Source of the DNA: Trichosporon coremiiforme
Taxonomy: Eukaryota; Basidiomycota; Tremellomycetes; Trichosporonales; Trichosporonaceae
Direction: 5' to 3'
NCBI GenBank assembly: GCA_039545355.1
Contig: BCJJ01000002.1
Location: forward strand, 707,956 to 771,955
DNA length: 64,000 bases
Part shown: piece by piece, positions 35,409-46,337 of the stretch
Position numbering within the stretch: position 1 is the first letter of the stretch
How the letters are laid out: every line of letters starts with the position of its first letter
Translations under genes and position numbers: made by a program
Notes under the pieces: model-generated
The model's input: the letters and a program-made list of their open reading frames with translations, nothing else
The model's database searches: none
Told to the model about the DNA's origin: nothing

Positions 35409-38400
35409 AACTAAAACATTCCCTCAAGAGAGGGGAATATCTAGACTAGAGTATGCATCGTGATGTAGCCTTGCATTCATGAGTAGGGAAGAGGTTGGAA
35501 GAAAGAAGGAAGAGCGAAGATCGGTCGTCGCTTGAGCCACTGCCTAGTCACCAGCACAGGTGCCCCTCATGCTCACGTGTACCTGACGGAGGTTAACGAA
35601 CAAGGTCCGCCGTTTTCTCCGTGACGTAACTGAAACCGAGCTGAACCCCGTTCCTTCCTTGGGTCGGTCCTTGTGACAGACTAAGTCTGTGCTGGGCAGT
35701 ATGCACCTGCCTTTGCTTCGTTCTACGCGGTGCCGTAGTATGCGGTGTGCGCGGTGCATTCTGGAGACCGCGTGAGCGCGCGAGAAGGAGGGGATTGACG
35801 GGGTATGCTTCTCCTCCTCTCCGTCGCATCGCAGACGTAGCCTCTCGGCGTATCGGCGTAGGTATAAGGTGTGGTGTGGTTGGTGTAGGGAGGCTCGGAT
35901 GCATCCTCGATGCGAGGTTTGTCGACAGGATATGGTTGGGTGGAGAAAGTGGGGTGGGCTTGAGCGAGATCGACACCGCCGCGCGCAGGCGCGCAGCGCG
36001 ACGGGTCATTAATGACGCGACATCGTCCAGCGCGAGCGCGAATTTGGCAGATTAGACTTTGACACAGCGACGACCCAGATGACCCAGCACGCTTAATCTC
36101 CCAGAGATCCCAGAGAGCAGGCCAGCGGTCCTGGGGAGAATTACCAGCTGAGGTATTTCAGGACCTGGTTCTTTCACTCAGGCACTGGGGGACTTGCCCT
36201 GATGTCCTGCATGTCCTGGCCCCAGTGGCCCATATGCCTGTTCATGCGCTCATGAGTGAGACTGAGAGAAAAGAAGGGCACACAACGACGTCACGTGCGA
36301 GGGTTTCAATGAGGTCATGTTCTCTTCCGCTAGAGTTACTAATGAACAATTACAAGCGAGCCTTGTTGGAACCAAAGCCAGAGCATGGCTGGCCCTGCAG
36401 CCACGCTAGCCACGCTTTCATCAGGAGTGCTTTCATATGTGCATTTCATTCATGATGCAGGTTTGAGTGGCCAGCTTCCGTCAGCTATGTATGCTGTGCC
36501 ACTGGGGAAGCGAAGCTCGCAGACGCCGCAGACGTAGGACAGGGCCACGCAAGCAGCCGACCGCGAGCCGCAACGACGGCCGGCCGGCGGTACGCTCGTC
36601 AAATTCTCCACCGCACGAGCACCGATTGGCCAGATCCATCTAGCAAACAAACTCGCAACATGAACAAAGGCGCAGCATCCAGGATGCATCCAGCCGCCTG
36701 TAGGGAAACACCGGGGTGGCCGGGCTCCGGGTCCGACAAACACAAACGGCCGTCACTCTCATTCACGCGCGAGAGTGACGTGGGCTAACAGCAGCTGAGT
36801 GAGCATGGGTTAGTCGAGCTGAATCACCTCGATTCAACCTGCCATCGTCAAGCAGCGCCATCAGACAATCAAAGTCTCGTTGCTCGATCAGATCCCGGTC
36901 TGGCTTGCATACTGCATACTGGATTAAACGTCTGGGTGCCGCGATTCGCTTCGTTCCGCTGTCACGAAAGAATGCCTCACTGCGAGCTGGTCCACCGCGC
37001 ATGCCGAGCACGCTGCAGTAAATGATGAATGCGGTAGGAGAGTGCAGAAGTGCCAGGGCGGGTGGAAGACGGAAGAACGAAAAAAGCGATAGACGCGAGC
37101 CAGGGGACCCAACGAGCCTGGGAGACGATGCCATGATGGGAGCTGGGAGAGGGCCGTTCCTGAGATTTTTCATGCTCCACCGACACCCACTAGCCTCACC
37201 TGGCCGCCTTGCCACCTGGCCACCTGGCCACTTGGCCACTTGGCTGGTTTGGCCCCCCCCCCTTTCTCCCCCTTCTGGCTGCCCGACTGCCTGGCCTGCC
37301 ACTCACTCACTCAAGCTTACCCTTTCCAGGCTCCTGACGCCCCTTTAGCTCTGCGCCCTGCATACCCTCAGGGGTGAATCCCAACGACTCAGCCCAGAGC
37401 TAGCCCAGCCAGACCAGCCCAGCCCAGCAACTCAGCCTAGCAGTCGCACTTCAGCAGCCGCAGACAACCAGCGTTGGTGCAGCCGGCGCACGATCTCAGC
37501 CTCCCTGCCTTCGATCCCAATTCCCCCAGTCGCAAAGTATTGTATTCACCACCTGCATGCACATCTTCCCTGCCGTATGCGAACCCAAAACCGCTCCAAC
37601 CTTCTCTTCACACCATCACACCATCACCCACATCTCCTTCACCACCACCCCCGCTTCCGACCCCATACCCCTTCTCCTTTCTCTCGCTCGATCTTGACAC
37701 ACCCAACCTGACTAGTTCGCCCCCCGTCTAGTCCCAGCAACGCGTGCAAAGACACACTCAACCCAGAGGGACATTACGACATACCCTTCGCACTGTCCAC
37801 TGTCCGTTTCCACCGTCTTCGCCCTTCCCGCCTTTCGACTCCTTAAGTGGCTGTTCAAAGGTCGACGCGTTCTCGCCAAGTATTACGAGTGACCCCCCGT
37901 CTGCCTAAAAAGAGACAAGACCTACCTTCCGGATACGCGATACCCTGCACAGACAGTTCTGTTGTTTGGGACACTTTTCATTCCGCCTCGTCTTACCGTC
38001 TTCCGACTGGTCGACCGTCTCTGACCCCTAAGCTCTCGTTGCGGTGCAGATCAGACCGGCAATAAGCATTGAAACAGCGAGCTTTTGTGCATCCGAGCCC
38101 GCTGCATCACCGCCCCTCCTGTCGCTGAGCACAGCTGTTACCTGCTAAGCCGTTGTGCATACGACGTGACGCAGTAGGTGCCCGATTCGATCGCAAGACA
38201 CCGGTGACCAACCAGCATACAGCGACACTGGTGCCCTGTTCCGCACCGTCTGTGACCGGCCCGCAGCCCGCAAAAATACCACACATTCCCCTCTTCGCGC
38301 CAACGTCTTCCTTCTCGCCACCCAGCATCAACACACCATTTACTCGTCGTCCAGTTCGTCTCGTTCCCATTCTTACTGCGATACCCACTCCTTTCTCGAC

Positions 38401-38592
38401 CAGCAGCACGGCTTTGCGACCGACGACAACAGCATCCACTACCTGAGCTTATCTGAGCTCGCCCGAACCGACCTGCTGAACTTTTCTCTTCCTCTGGAAA
38501 AAGCTGGTCGACAACGTAGGGGACCTCAAGACCGTTGCGACCTTTGTTGCTGATCGGAGCTCGATTCCCCGTCCTCGACTCGTCATCGCGGT
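35409..38592. other. Long intergenic region upstream of the APSES-like regulator
   Basis: About 3.2 kb without a convincing gene. Notable content: a C run and short tandem 'ccacctggccacttggcc' repeats at 37200-37265, tandem 'cagcccagcc' words at 37385-37440, and a long pyrimidine/CA-rich tract (37480-38520) with several short upstream ATGs. The last kilobase is probably the promoter and long leader of the downstream regulator gene, a common arrangement for fungal transcription factors. This reading is inferred. Confidence 0.4.
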
Positions 38593-41500
38593 ATGGCCCG
38601 CCCTTCGAGGGCCGCCGCGACGAACAACTCGACAACAACAACACCAGTGACAGCCCCAGGATCGACAACAGCCGCGCCAGGCGGCGGTGCAGCTGCGGCT
38701 GCCCCCGCCGCCGGTCCCTCCCGACCGGCGCGCGCGGTGGCGACGCGACCGGCGCGCGCGGTGGCGACGCGACCGGCGCGCGCGGTGGCGACGCGATCGT
38801 CGCGCCGCTCGTTGGCTGCCGCGGCTTCGATGACGACTTCCTCAGCAACGAGCTCGGGCCCATCGACACCTGCCGACTCTGGAACAGCAACCGCAGCTTC
38901 TCTGCGAAAGAGCCATGTCGAGCCGAAGGCCCACAGTCTGCGAAACGCGGCCCACGCCCGGGAACGACAAGCTTCGCCCTTCCCCGGAGAATACGGTGGA
39001 GCAGCCGTCTGCGGAGTGGCCGACGATGACGAGAACGACGAGGTTCTGATGGCCATCTGTGGAGCGTGCGCATCAATGGTGAGTATGACTCGACTCTTTC
39101 CGTGACTTCTTCCTCTTGGCGGCGGGCAAAGGGCTTCAGCCTTGGCCCAGGTGGGCTGTGAAGATCTGGACACCTGCACCAAAACAAAGGATTGGACACT
39201 GACATTTCACAGGGTAACCGCGCACTTTCCCCGGACGAGCTCGCTTCGATCGCGATTTCTCGAGGATGGCTGAGACAGCCTTCGGTCGCCGTCTCCCCCG
39301 CCGCCATGGTTGCCAACGCCATCCGCATGCACCAGTCTCGATGCTCCAAGGCGAGCCCGCCACGCAAGCCGCTGCTCGTCAAGTATCAGCTGGCGGGATC
39401 GACAGCTGAAGCAGTGCTCGAGCCAGCTCTGCACCCCAACGCGTTTGATGGACCGACACGGCCAAAGGGCCCTGTCTGGTATCTGTCCAACGAGATCGGC
39501 AAGGCGAAATGGCGGAATCCATTCCAAGGAATAACCGTCCCCAAGGCCCCTCCCCGCAAGCCAGCTGCTCCGCGGCCAAGACAAACAAAACCTACGCGAA
39601 AGGAGCGGGAGGAGGCGGCCAAAGCGGCGCGCAAGGACAAACGCACCGCCGGGCGTGAGTCCAAGGCAGCGTCCTCCTCGGCTGCTTCCACCCCTGCGTC
39701 CACCCCTGCACCCGACGCCACGGCACCGTTGCCTCGCATCAAATTACGGGTGATCAATGGTGACGGTGGCACGACGACCGGTGCTGAGGACAGCGACAGT
39801 GGCGAGCCGAGCTCACGGGCTACGTCACAGAGCCGGGCAACGACGCCAATGCCCATCACCCCGCCCCATCCGACCGTCGGGCGTCGACGTCGTCCACACA
39901 AGAGGGTCAACGTGCTGGACGACTCGTCAGAGTCTGACACGACCGACTCGGAGGAGGAGGACACGGTCGCGCCTCTGCGTGCTCCCAGGCAGCGGATCGT
40001 GTTGCCGCATGCGGCCATGGCGGCTGGAACGCGATTCCCGCCTGCGCCTGCACGTGCTTCCATGTCGCCCTTCGGGGAGCTGTTCTTCTCGCCGGTCAAC
40101 ACCACCTCACTTCCGCTGCCGGCCGTCCAGCAGTCGCCCTTCCCGTCGCACTCTCTCGACAACACGATCTGGGGGGCCAGGCGAAGAGCCGATTCGGAAC
40201 AATATACCTTGGAGGCGTCCAGCTCTAGTGACGAGGATGCCGACTGGGGCACCAGCTCTGGTCTTATGGTCAAAGCCGACGAACCCGAGCTTCCCGCCAC
40301 CGTGCAAGAGGAGGACCCCAAACTCAAGGCCGCTACCAACGCCATGCGCGAGTTATTCCCTTATCAGGAGGGATCGACACCTATCGACATCCCGGCTTTG
40401 AACCAGCTCGACAACCACATCAGCGACAACTCGAGTGCCGCCGACAGCTCTTCCACCGCGACCGCCGCGCTGTACCAGGGCAAGCTCAAGTCCACCGTCT
40501 GCCCGGCGTCGCTGCCGCCGTGGATCATTTCGAGCCCGACGTCATCGCCCAACCTCGCCAACCGCCCGCTGCCGCAGGTGGAGACGAGCCCGATCCAGTT
40601 CCTGTCGCGCACTGCTAACGATATTGCCGACAGGAGCATGGACATGGACGTCGATATGGCTGATAACGATGAGTCTTGGCTTGACGAGTCAGGGCAGCTG
40701 CCCGTGCATGCGGAGGACTCCTTCTCTGACATTGACGTTGGCTCATGCTTCGGGGAAATGAACAGCCCTGAGCGTGATCGTCATCTGCAAACTGCCGAGT
40801 GGGCCCGGGACTCTGCCCTCCACATCAAGCAGGAGCCCGAGGACTGCTACCCGTCGCCCGCCGCCACCGAGGAGGCCATCGCCACGCCTGACTCTTCGTA
40901 CACGGTCGACTCGCGCGAGTCCACCGTTTCGTCGCAGTCCGTGTCGTCCGAGCTCTCGGAGCTTTCCGATGTGCCTTACGAGCTCGACGGTGACGACGAC
41001 TCGTTCTGGCTCCTCGGTCCCGAGAGTGTCAAGATGGAGGAGCTCGACGACTGGCTCCCGAGCTGCAAGGCCGACCGCACCGTGCACCGAGGCCGGGCAC
41101 GTGCCTCTCGCTACGACTCGTCGAGGTGCAGCGGCAGCTGGGGAGGCATCGGTGTCAACAACCCGTTCGTGCCTTTGGCTATCCCCGCTGTCACCTCTAA
41201 GAGCGGCGCTGCTCCTCCGATGATCCGCAAGCGCAGCCTTCGTTCTCACTCGCGCCGCACCCGTTCTACTCCGCGCACAGCCGAGAGCCGCTTGACGCCC
41301 GCCCCAACCCCGGAGGTCGTCGTCATCGAGCCCTCTACTCCCGCCAAGGAGAAGGTGGAGGCGATCGAGGATGACGCAATCGGAACCGACGAGCTTGAGC
41401 GAGCACGTGAGGAAGCTGAGGCATGCGAGAAGCAGAAGCGCGAGGAGGCCGTAAAGTCCCGCGAGGCACTGAACGCCTGCCGCCGTGCTTTCGCCGCCGC

Positions 41501-43286
41501 CGATGCCGCCGCTGGTTCAGGCAGCGTTTCACCCGACGATGTCAGCACTCCGACCGTCTCGACGTGGCCTGACCAACCGTCGCCCTGGAACGAGGTCGGC
41601 ACCATGCTTGGGTCCAGCGACGACCTCGCTGGTCTCGCACGCTCTGGCACGCTGTCGCCTCTGGCCCTCCAGCATGCCCCTGCCATGATGGTCGACTCGT
41701 TCGTGGGCGTGTCGCTCGACCCCAAGGCGCTGCACCTGCGGTCTTCGCCGACCAATGCCGAGCTCATGATGCTCGACAACGCGTTGTCGCAGGCGGAAAT
41801 CGAGGCTGCGTCAGAGTGCTTGCCTGAGCCAGCTCCGGTTTCGACCTCGTCCACGGCCACGAAGTCTGCGTCGACCCCAGTTTCGGCTTCGACACCGGCG
41901 GCCCCCGCTCCGGCTCCTGCACCTGCGACCACGGCTCCTGCACCGGCCGCTCCCGCCCCTGCTCAAGCCGCGCCTGCGCCCACTGGACGCTCGCCGCCGA
42001 GGAAGATCGCGCCGATCGCCCCTGCTCCTGCTTCTCACCCCGTGCCGATCGCGCCCAAGGCGAAGGAACCCGTCAAGCTGGCAGCCAAGCCTGCCTCGGC
42101 CGAGAAGGCGACCTCTGCTCCTCAGCCTCTCAACGCTCCGGCACCCGTCGCGCAGAAGCCCGCCGTCGCAGCCTCCGCTCCGACTGCTGCTGCGTCCATC
42201 AAGCCGGCTACGCCTTCCACCGCGTCATCGACTGTCCCGACGCGCACTGTGTCACCCGTGAACCGCATAGCCACAGTGTCGCCTGCTGTCAGCACCTCGT
42301 CTGCATCCAGCGGCGCTTCGGCCAGCACCAACTCGTCCGGCAACACCTCGACCTCGTCTGGTGGCACGACCAAGCGCCTCCTCCCCGGTATCGATGCCTG
42401 CGTCGTCGACAATCTCCCGTGCTACTCGCATATCTGGGAGGCGCCCAACGGCGGCAAGTGCACGGTCCTGCGTCGCCTCGACACCGACTTTGTCAACGGC
42501 ACAGCGTTGCTCACTGCCCTCGGCGTTCCGCCCGCGCAACAGACCGAGCACCTCAACGCGCCATCGCCCACGCTCGCGTCGCATCGCGCCGTGCCGCTCA
42601 TCTCGCCGCAAGGTCTGCACCACGCTCCCGGTGTGCCGGGTGTCTGGATCCCGCTCGTCGAGGCGCGCGCCCTCGCGAAGAAGTGTGGTCTCCAGGAGCC
42701 GAGCCTTCTCGCCAACATCCTTCGAGAGGACCTGTTCCAGCTGTTCAAGAAGCTGGCCGGCATCTCACTCCGCCACACGTCGTCGACCGAGAGCTTCGGC
42801 ATGCCGTTCGTCACGCAGCCGAATCCCCGCCAGCAGGGTGCCCGCATCCAGGCGCAGCTGCAGGCTCAGCGCCAGGCCGCCGCCGCGCAGGCTGCCAAGG
42901 GACCGCTCGTCCGCGGTCCTGGCGCGCCGCCCGACGGCTGCCCCGAGCCGAAGCGCCGCCGCTCGGTCGCTGGAGGCACAACGCCGGTAGCCATCCCGGT
43001 GCGCCCGCCGGCCCCGTCCGCGTCGATCAGCTCGGCCTCGTCTGGTGCATCCACACCCGCCGGTGCTCGCGCGCCCGCCCGCATGGTCGCCCAGAGTGCT
43101 CCCGCTGGTGCTCAGTCTGCCGCGCCCGTTGCTGCCAAGCCTGCAAACCCAGTCGCCGCGTCGCCGATGACCCCCACCTCCGCCACCAAGGCTTCCCCTG
43201 CGGCGACGACAGGCGTTGTCGTCGCCGCCACCCCCGCTGCGCAGCCTACGACTCGCCGCACTCGTGCGAGCGTGAGCGCAAAGTAA
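38593..43286 (+). CDS. Large nuclear regulator: GDS1-like winged helix plus C-terminal APSES/KilA-N-like domain
   Basis: Two exons (38593-39078 and 39213-43286) joined by a 134-nt intron, 1519 residues. Residues about 163-285 resemble the fungal GDS1 winged helix: LSPDELASIAISRGWL, then VANAIRMHQSRC, LLVKYQLAGSTAEAVLEPAL and VWYLSNEIGKAKWRNPF. Near residues 1205-1330 lies an APSES/KilA-N-type DNA-binding module: CTVLRRLDTDFVNGTALLTA and GVWIPLVEARALAKKCGL, matching the 'VNATQIL' and 'GTWIPL..GR.LA' signatures of Mbp1/StuA-type factors. The long linker is Ser/Pro/acid-rich with poly-Ala/Pro (about 900-1000). The N-terminus holds three RPARAVAT repeats. Role: probably transcriptional regulation. 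Domain calls are by eye; the GDS1-like call is less certain than the APSES one. Confidence 0.82.
38722..38793 (+). repeat. Three tandem 24-nt coding repeats
   Basis: Three identical 24-nt units in exon 1 of the regulator encode RPARAVAT three times. The number of units is a multiple of codons, so copy change keeps frame. Confidence 0.9.
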
Positions 43287-43868
43287 GCTCTTCGGGCTGC
43301 GCAGCCGTAACCGCTCCAATCCTCTATAATCAAATCCAAGCGGCTACATTTTCTCATCTGGAAAAAATCATCACAAACAAACTTGTTCTTATTCCGCCTG
43401 TGATGACTTGAAACGGTAAACCTCTCATCCGAAAGAAAGCCAAAACGAACGTCCCGAGTGGTCGCGCTGCTAGACGCAGCGTTCCCGTCGACTTCCGCTT
43501 TTCGCCTCTCTCCTCTCTCTCTCTCCTCTCAACCAACCCCTCAATCGTAGACAATCAAAAAAAGTCGAAAGAAGTGAAAACGAAGAAGAAGAAGAAGAAC
43601 CCAAAAGCAAAGAAGCAAAAAGCAAGTCCACCCCCGGCTCTCGGTGTCCATAGGGCTTTCTGTGTTGTAACGTGCTGGCTGTAGCTGGCTTAACCTATGC
43701 ACTATATGCGTGGGACGTGCATGCTCGTGCGCTATCGCGCACGAGTATGGTGAGAACGGCAGAGACGGTGGAGAGGCTGAGAGGCTGGGATGAGCTGAAG
43801 CTTCGGAATCACTCAGCTCACGAAGATGGGTTATGAATTTGGCTGGGTGGACTTGAATCATGTCATTG
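43287..43868. other. Convergent 3' region
   Basis: Between the APSES-like gene stop and the minus-strand intron-dense locus. It contains a purine-rich run 'gaagaagaagaagaagaa' near 43580-43600 and CT microsatellites near 43505-43530. No separate gene seen. Confidence 0.4.
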
Positions 43869-44902
43869 CTAAGGCAGCCCACGGCTAGAAAGCACCCAAG
43901 TGAAGTTGGCAACCATGGAGAGGCTGGGGTGAGCTACTGTTCCAGTCCCTACTAGCTCACTAAACAGGTCGAGGTCGTTAGAACATGCTGAGGAAAGCTT
44001 GGTGGGAAATGCCCGTAAACCTCACAGAACGACCGGCCAATGAACTGGAAACGGGTGCTCGTAACAGGTGGTAGGACTGGGTTGAGTTAGAGACGCATTG
44101 CCTTCGCAACTCACTCGCGCCCCAGAAGTATCTCGCGTGGCTGATCAGGTCGAGTCAAAGGCCATATGCTTCTCACCATCGCTTTCACATTCGACGAGAC
44201 CTCTGGGGGCTGGAGTGGAGTTAATCTCAGTACAAATATGAGTATCACTCACATCCCGGAATGAGAGGGGACTGCGCGTTGGCGCAGCGATTGCTTGGTC
44301 GTCACGGCCGCGGCTTGTGGCAGTGAGGTTGAGAGTCGGTGGCAGACACTGTGGGTCAGTTTGCGGCAGAGCCCTCGAAACTCACCACCCTCTGTGCTTC
44401 GCGAATGCACGAAAGCTTCAGGAACTACACTGGGAGGAGTTAGGCGCTGCTGAAACAGAAAACTCACCTCTCGTATCTGTGGCCGAGCGGAGAGGCGAAG
44501 GCAAGGGCACTGGGATCAATTGATCACACCTCAAAAGTCAACTCGCTTGGACTGCGAAGGTGAGACCCCGTCCGCCGTCGTGGCAGAGGTTGTGGGCAAG
44601 CGGGCTGAGATTAATTCATGACGGATATGAGTCAACTCACGTGGACTGCGACGCTGAAAGTCAGTTGCTGGCATTCAGCGCACAATTCACAGACAATACC
44701 GATTCGCTGAAGCGGATGGGACTGAGATGAGCTTGTCCACATGTGGGTAGCTCACATCGTAGTGGGTGGAGTTTAGGAAGCGCCATCAAGGATCTTAGTT
44801 GGCGTCACAGGGCAATCTGACATCTGATTGGAGTTAGAGCCGCAGGAGAGCGAAACTCACTTCTCGTCTTCGACAGGCGTGGCTGCTCGTGGCTTCAGGC
44901 AT
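43869..44902 (-). CDS. Second open chain of microexons (178 codons), unknown protein
   Basis: Predicted exons, 5' to 3': 44902-44861, 44823-44809, 44750-44691, 44653-44641, 44604-44547, 44509-44468, 44429-44386, 44348-44306, 44271-44253, 44209-44177, 44140-44115, 44076-44026 and 43959-43869. Introns are 34-66 nt with GTGAG-type donors. One is GC-AG (44510-44546) and one begins GTGACG (44272-44305). Joined in order they give 178 codons without a stop: MPEATSSHACRRRE..., later VVPEAFVHSRSTEG, PREILLGRDPTTCYEHPF and ending WVLSSRGLP. Two boundaries (44751 and 43960 acceptors) were chosen partly for frame. It may be the 3' half of the gene at 44921-46162 rather than a separate gene. No family recognised. 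Confidence 0.4.
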
Positions 44903-44920
44903 CTTCGGGAACAGGCACGG

Positions 44921-46162
44921 CCTGGGTCGAGTTAGCCCGAACGAAGCGTAAAACTCACTAGCTGTGTTGACCCGGCGGGAGATATGCTGGAGAGTGAACG
45001 ATCAAGTCCTCGCAATTCGCGGTGTTCATCGAAGAGACGATGTCGAAGGCTAGCGCGACGTGGCACGTATGCGCCCTGGAAATTCACCCGCCTTAAGGAT
45101 CAGACCGCGGTGAAGGTCGTCAGATGCATGTGGAAGACTGGGGTAAAGTCAGGCGACAGAGGATATGCCAACTCACGGGGCTAGGAGACTTGAAAGTAGG
45201 ATCCGAGCCTCTGCAGAGGAGTTAATCTTCGAAGCTGAGAAACTCTTACGTTCTTCACCAACGTGGGCTGAATGGAGTTAGCTTTTGTCACAAATGGGAA
45301 ACTTACAGGTCCCGTCGAAGGATAGCGAGCCGCAATTTGCGCTTGACCGCTTCTGAGATGAGCTTATACACTAGGGCTGGGCGGCTCTTACCTCTTGATT
45401 GTTGGTGATAAGTATGACAGAGGTAACCAACCTCTATTCGTAGTGAGGCTGAGAGTTAGCGCCGAGATCTGTTAGTTGCACACTCCAGGCGCGCTAAGCA
45501 GATCATCGCCGGCCGCAGTCTGCTGCTTATGAGCTTCCGACATCGACCTGGAAGCTTGCAGAAATCCAAACCATACCACCTGTTCATCTGTCAGTGTAAT
45601 CCGCTGTAGTTCAGCTATCGTGCAAGCGATCGGGTAGCGTACGCGATGACGAGGTCGCAACGATTTTCGGGAGTTTTCTGCATTTTCACTGCCATTCATT
45701 CGAGCAATACCGCACTTGATGTCAGCGTGCCCGGACTAATTGTAGTAGTCGCCAGTTAAGGAAAAGTGGAAGGATGCTTTGCGTGCGTGTGATGTCGACG
45801 TGGAGGTGGTGACCGTCGGAGGAGGGAGAGGTGCGAAAGATAGGGTGCCGGTTGTAACGGCGGTCGAAGAGAAGAGTAGGATGCGAGAAGAGGTATGCCG
45901 ATTGTAGCGGCGACCGGGAAAGAGAAGAGGTGTGCCGATTGTCGCGGCAAGCGGAAGGAGAGAAGAGGGAAGTGCGAGAGGGATTTTGTCGTTTGTAGTG
46001 ACGTGAAGGAGTGGAGGGTCGCGCACTTGGGCGGGAAGACACGTGAAAGCAGGGTGCGGCTGAGTGGAAAATACTCACCATATGGATTTGCGGTGGAGGA
46101 GTGCTGAGAATGCCAACGTGGAAAGGTTGAAGATGATGATAGGTCTGAAGATCGGCTTGCAT
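44921..46162 (-). CDS. First open chain of microexons (198 residues), unknown protein
   Basis: Predicted exons: 46162-46079, 45714-45484, 45433-45392, 45352-45307, 45267-45250, 45210-45177, 45137-45088, 45049-44959, with the last base of the stop at 44921. The frame stays open through all seven introns and ends in TAG split across the intron 44922-44958. Pieces read RYPIACTIAELQRITLTDEQ, RLVTSVILITNNQE, QARILLSSLLAPLPHASDD and NCEDLIVHSPAYLPPGQHS. Exons are as short as 18 nt. Intron consensus is excellent (GTGAGTT/GTAAG..CTAACTC..CAG) in most cases. A TATA box lies 170 bases upstream. I do not recognise the protein. The alternative is one gene running to 43869 with an error or different splice at 44921-44959. 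Confidence 0.42.
45845..46010. repeat. About four imperfect repeats inside a 364-nt intron
   Basis: Units resembling 'tgccgattgtagcggcgaccgg' followed by 'gagaagag' begin near 45845, 45894 and 45931, with a weaker copy near 45985. All lie within the predicted first intron (45715-46078) of the intron-dense gene. They are diverged and could be a remnant of a minisatellite or reflect former coding repeats. Confidence 0.55.
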
Positions 46163-46330
46163 ATTGCATTACTCAGCTTCTGAGGTGTGAAAGAATTGTG
46201 AACTTACGTGGGCTAAGAGACCGAAGATAAGTCGTGAGGGAAAGCGAGAACTCAAAGTCGAGTGCAAGGTCAGTGGCTTGGTCGATAGAGAATGAAGAAA
46301 GAGAGAGACAAATACGCAATCTTTGGCTAC

Positions 46331-46337
46331 TTATATA
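46331..46337 (-). promoter_or_regulatory. TATA box
   Basis: On the minus strand the sequence reads AGTATATAAGTAG. About 30 bases downstream is a CT-rich initiator-like tract (TCTCTCTCTTTCTTC), then the leader of the intron-dense gene. The spacing suits a TATA-driven promoter. Confidence 0.5.

Noticed and set aside
37200..37265. Short tandem 'ccacctggccacttggcc' words next to a C run
   Set aside because: Simple-sequence slippage is sufficient. No secondary structure or array of regular spacing to suggest a functional element.
43541..43912. Minus-strand frame of 123 codons with a hydrophobic Leu-rich end
   Set aside because: It overlaps the last exon of the intron-dense locus in another frame; the hydrophobic end is the translation of a purine-rich simple repeat. 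An alternative last exon in this frame cannot be fully excluded.
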